From Ophiothrix spiculata (Eukaryota; Echinodermata; Ophiuroidea; Amphilepidida; Ophiotrichidae), in the NCBI GenBank assembly GCA_000969725.1, contig JXSR01S059779.1: 20,777 nucleotides of DNA, one strand, 5' to 3'. Below are positions 12,201-18,200 of this stretch, in pieces. The notes under the pieces were generated by a model that was not told the origin of the DNA, searched no databases, and was given only the letters and a program-made list of their open reading frames with translations. Each line of letters begins with the position of its first letter. The first letter of the stretch is position 1. The position numbers were made by a program, and so were the translations under genes.

Positions 12201-15200
12201 TGCTGTGGCACGTGACCATGTTTTCCAAAGTTTTCCGATCGCTGTTTGAAAAGGTCTATATTTACAAATCTATAAAAGTACTTATAAATTCCCTTCAAAG
12301 TATAACTTTAAGAAAAAGAAGAGACACACACACTTAGTTACACTGATGAATTACTTACGTCAACTCCAATGTCATGAAGTGTAGAGAATCCATGATTGAA
12401 TCATGATCATGATGATTTTGCATGCCTTCTGTGATGTGGGGATGGAATGATCCAATACTGAAACATTTTTAGTAATATTTGCATACCTTCCGTTGGGATG
12501 GAACGACTCTACTTCTGTAAAATAAAGCAAACTTTATTTTTTATAATCATACTTGTTTTGTGCCAATATCTCTAGTGTAAGGTACCCAGTTTCTTGTTTC
12601 TGTAAAGAAACAATTTTTTTCTTGTGGGATACACTCTGATCTTTGACCAAACATAATTTGTATGATAACTGATAGTATGAATATTTTCTTAATATCATTT
12701 TTTAGGATTTCCATTAGGCATTGTTGGACTCTGTGTTGGTACAAAGACCGACGGATATGGAGTAGATGATGTGTGAGTATAGCCAAATTCATGGTATCTC
12801 TAAATGTGTTACAGATTAGAGAGTCCAGTCAAAATTCAGTTTTAACAAACTATTGTGAATTTGAAAGTCATAATATTCTATTTTGAAGTGTACGACAACA
12901 GAATTTTTTTTAATTGTCTGAGATTTATTCTTTCATTCATTATCATGATACAGTGCCTGTTGGTTGAATCCGGCGGACAATACGATCTGGGCGTTTGTTG
13001 GACCAGCACTAGGAATTCTCTTCGTAAGTGATCTTGATCCTCTCTCCCTATATCCATAGACAATTTTGTATCAAAGTATCATGCAGGCGTCACACCACAA
13101 TAGAGCTTCCCATTGACTTACTGTACAAAATGGCTTCCTAAAAACACCCGAGAACTCAATAATAAAGCAACTGGTTGCTTCAACACTGCCTTTTCTCATA
13201 TGATTATGATCTCTTCTAACACATAATGATGATAAAAGTACACCTTCAAGGCAAAAATTTCAAGAAATTGGACGCTGAAGTATAACGCCCCCTATCACTG
13301 AGAGCCGAATTTTGTATTTCCAGAATCAAGCGCAAATTAAGGAAAATCCTTTAAATTTTACCAAATTAGTCTGGAGATCAAAAAAGGCATCATCTTTAAA
13401 TAAACCTAACTTTATGATTAGAACAAAATATTGACCAAACATATTGCCCTTCCATGCGTTTTGAAGTCCTGTTTTTAGAAGGGCAGTCAATTTTGCTGAT
13501 TTTAGAAATGCCGGATTGCGAGTGCTAGTTATTTAGTGTAGTGCGCCCTGCATACTTCATCCACGTGTTTTTTAAACGTGTCTTGTGTTTGCTTGAATTG
13601 CATTAGTGCTCTTTGGATGGGGCCCTAGATGGCATCAATTTTTTCAACTTGAAGTTTTTGCAGTCCTGTTTTTAGTCATCTTTATCACTTAGGTATATCT
13701 TGGGTAGTACGTATTGTTGTTTCTTCATATGTGTAAGGAGAATAAAAATGCGCGGTTTACTTATTCCGGTTGTTTAGTATTCGCACAAGGAGAAACAAAA
13801 ATTATGCACATTTTGTATTCACAAGATGGAATGAACTTTTTTAAATGTTAAAACGTTTCAATTAGACAACTAAGTGAAACGCATTGAAGTGTTATTTCTT
13901 AAATTTTATTTCATTGCAAGGAAGCAACAAATATTGTAATTCAAACATTTTGGAATGGTACAGAACCGTTCATTTTAAAAATACACATATCATAAATGTA
14001 GTATTTTTGCTGTGGTCTATTTCAGTTCAACATCATCGTCATGATACTGGTCATGCGCTCATTCATCAATGTCAAGGTCAACAAGGATAAGGATACACTG
14101 GACCAGCTGAGGTAAATAGTTATGACACATCTTAAAACAAAGAAATAAGGAAAAATACTTTCTTGAATGTTGAATAATGACAATGTTGCGAGTATAAGGT
14201 GTCCACTGGGTCAATTATAATGATTTCATGTCTAAAACCACCGTAAAATGTTTAAAAATCCTTGAATAGAATATTAAATTTACAGATGAACGTAGATGAG
14301 CAAAATGCTGCATTGGAAGCCATGCTGGGAGGCGAAGAAGAGTGAATGGTGAAAGTCACTGTATATTAAATATACAGTGACTATTATAATTAGACCAGTT
14401 CAAGTGTGTTGTAAATGCAATTGTTAACCATTACTTATTCTATTCACTTGAATCAATAAGTAGGCCTATAGATAATCCCCACTTGAGAGATTGCAATCTG
14501 TAACAATCCTTTTGTGTTTACACGAGGAAAGCAAAAGCAAAACGCCTTGACTTGTTGGATTTGTCGAAGACAATAGCATATCCCATACTTTGATTGACAG
14601 GTCCCTTTCGTGCGGTAAGATTAATTCGATGCTTCTTTTGTCAGTTACAATTTGTTAACTATCTGTAAACTAAAGCCTTTGTCTGTTAATGAGATAACTT
14701 ACGAAGCATTTGAACAGACATACTAAATATAATTTTTACTCTTTTTTTCAGGGCTGCTGCTAAGGCTGTAATTGTGATGCTACCAATTCTTGGCCTGACT
14801 TGGATATTAGGGCTAGTGGTTCAATACCATCTTGTTTTTCTCTATTCATTTATATTTCTCAACGGATTACAGGTATGATTAATATGTTTTTGCATAACTA
14901 GTGTAGTCAGAATACTATTGCTGAAATCTCAGCAGGAAAAACATTACATATGTCACCAAGCTGAACAAACACAGGAAATGGACCATGTTGGCAAGGTGGT
15001 AAATAAAACCTAAAAAAACATTATACAAACCACCAACTGGTATATTAGTTACATGTATAAAATGTCACACATATGGACCATTTTGACGAAGTGGTAAATA
15101 AAACCTTCGAAGATAATAATACATACCACCAACTGGTATATTAGTTACATGTATAAAATGTCACATGTATGGACCATTTTGACAAAGTGGTAAATAAAAT

Positions 15201-18200
15201 CTAAACAAACAAACAAACAAACCACCAACTGGTATATTAGTTACATGTATAGAATGTCACAGATATGGACCACTTTGACAAAGTGGTAAATAAAACCTAA
15301 AAAGACATTATACAAACCACCAACTGGTATATTAGTTACATGTATAAAATGTCTTAGATATGGACCATTCTGACAAAGTGGTAAATAAAACCTAAAAAGA
15401 CATTATACAAACCACCAATTCATATATTAGTTACATGTATAAAAATGTCTTAGATATGGACCATTTTGACAAAGTGGTAAATAAAATCTAAAAAGACATT
15501 ATACAAACCACTAACTCATATATATTAGTTACATGTATAAAATGTGTTAGATATGGACCATTTTGACAAAGTGGTAAATAAAACCTTAAAAGACATACAA
15601 ACCACAAACCTGATATATTGTCACAGATATGGACCATTTTGACAAGGCGGTATATATATAAAACAAGATATCATTTATGTCACCAGGCTGGATTAATTTA
15701 TTATATTATTTTTTTTAAATGTCACACATAATGGACCATTTTGACAAAGTGATAAATAAAATATTTTTATCATCTGGTGTTCAGTGCTTTAAAATCAGAT
15801 TTTTTTGTTTATGTAAGAAATTGTAATGTAATAGGCCTACATACTTTTAGACATTTAGAAATAGAAAAATCAATTTACAAGAAAACTAACTACAATGTAA
15901 TGCTGTAAGAAAACCAGACCGTTGAATGGGAATTAATGTTTTGGTTTTCTGGTTTATTTGTAGGGTTTGATGCTGTTCCTGCTCCATATAGCATTCAACA
16001 AAGAGGTAAGATTATGTACAACATATAAACTGCGAATGAATACTGGTCATTTTTAAGCAAAGGGGAAAATTATTAGTTGTGTTATCCAAAATGAAAAAAA
16101 AGTATTGGTATGGTTCAAAATTTAACATCTGAGGCATTTATTCACTTATTAGTTAGTTCTTGACAGAATGTTTTTTTTTTCTATTTAATTCGTGTTTAAC
16201 TTTCCTAACTGCTATTCATAATTAATATCTATAAAACATAAAACACATAAAAAAGTGGACCTTGGAAAAACAAACAGAAATTTTATCCAACCATTCCTGA
16301 AACTTCTGTTCAATGAAGACCAATCCTTTTATGCAGTGGCTATCATAATTGTGTAAATGAATTATCCTTATTGAAAATGTGCGAAAAGTTAACGTACGTT
16401 GAAGTCACTAAAAAAGAGTATATCATCCTTATTCTTATAGGTTCAAAATGCAATAAGTGGGAAAAACAAGGTCAATGCAACTCCGGGCACTTTATCAACA
16501 AATGCCTTCAGCAAAGCGGTATGTATAATGTATAATTGATCAAGATTTTAATTGTGATAATAAATCTTTTAACAAAAATACATGTAATGCCATATAAATG
16601 ATAATAAACTGTTGCCCATAAATTTGGGATATCACGATCAAGCCTATAACACTTATTATTTTCCCTTCACTGTACCTTAATTGATAAATAGACATTTTTG
16701 TATCTATCACTATCCTGAGGTGATGTTCGAACTTTATGGGCAAAGTATATGTTTTTCACGAAGAAAACGAATAAACACTTATGGTACCTATACTCTTAGA
16801 AAGGAAGGATCAAATATGAGACAAAAAGGATCAATTTTGATCCTTTTTAGGTATCGAATATGAGCTTACCCTTTAAGGATCAAAGTGATCCAAAAATAAG
16901 GATCACAATTCTTGATCCGAAAAAAGGATCAAATATTTCTTATAAAAAAGTTATGCCTAAAAACATCACACTAAAGTTACCCTAGCAGGGTTTGAACCCA
17001 CGCCGCACGCACACCATGTAATTACGAGACCAGCGCTCTAACCACTCGGCCACTGCACCGTGGACAGGCAGCTGTCAAGTGTGGTGAAATCATCGTATTT
17101 ATACCATTGTATACATTCCCGGCTATGTAGTGGATATGGGGAGTACTCAAATATGAAACAAAAGATCACGTTAGATCCAAACGTGGTATCAAATATATCA
17201 AATATATCCTTTCCGTATCAAAGTAATCCAGAAATACGGATCAAAACTTTGATATTGTAATCAAAAAGGATAAAAATAAAATGATCCTAAAACCGGATCA
17301 AAAATGATCCTGGTGAATTTGATCCATTTGTATATTTTGATCCGAAAAAGGATCAAAATGATCCACGTTGGATCAAAAGTGATCCTTAAAGGATCAAAAT
17401 AAAATGATCCGGAAAACTACTCGTATATTTGATCCCGGCCTTCTAAGAGTGTACCAGAGTCTTGCAATTTCAGCACTGCTATAGACCAACATATGTGTAT
17501 TAAACTTTTCTTTGAATATTTCATTGTATTCATCAGACGGAGACCGATGATATTGCTGGACCATCCTCTGGCTCAGGTGTGTATTAGGCTGTATCGACAA
17601 GCTTTTTGTGGTCGACAAACCAATTTCACTCTCTGTCGACAAATCTGTTTATACCTACCACATGAATCAAAAACAATTGTGCACGGTATAAAACTGATTT
17701 TGACCTTGATAAAAGCACCAAATCATATTTGTTGCTAATGTACTAAAGCAGATTTAATAAGCTTTCAAATGCAGAAAAAAATATAGAAATCGGATGAAAA
17801 ATAAGAAAGATATGACCAATTTTGTAAATACTTCTTAGCTTTTATCATAATGTCATAACCCGTAATTGTGATATGTAATATCTTGCTTAACTGTGTAAAT
17901 CCCATTGGAATAGAAGAAAAACATGAAAAAGAGACGTACTTACAAAATTTGTCGTATCTTTTTTTATTTATCATCCGATTTCCATAATTTTTTCTGCATT
18001 TGAAGGCTTATTAAATTTGCTTTACTACAATAACAAGAAATTTATGATTTGGTGCTTTTATCAAGGTCAAGATCAGTTTTAATCCGTGCACAATATTTTT
18101 TGATTCACGTGGTAGTATGCATTGCCAAATTACTTGGGACGGTAAAGAATTTGAGTATGTGTATGCTGTCGTGATATTTTGTTTCATTTTTAACAGCTAT

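Noticed and set aside
12029..12337. 102-codon plus-strand open frame
   Set aside because: It lies mostly inside the MITE at 11987-12258 and resembles no protein.
14355..14381. Hairpin as a transcription terminator
   Set aside because: The gene is eukaryotic and continues through it for four more exons. No T run follows.
16982..17062. Functional tRNA gene on the minus strand
   Set aside because: The anticodon stem is broken and the acceptor arms do not pair, although the A and B boxes are good.
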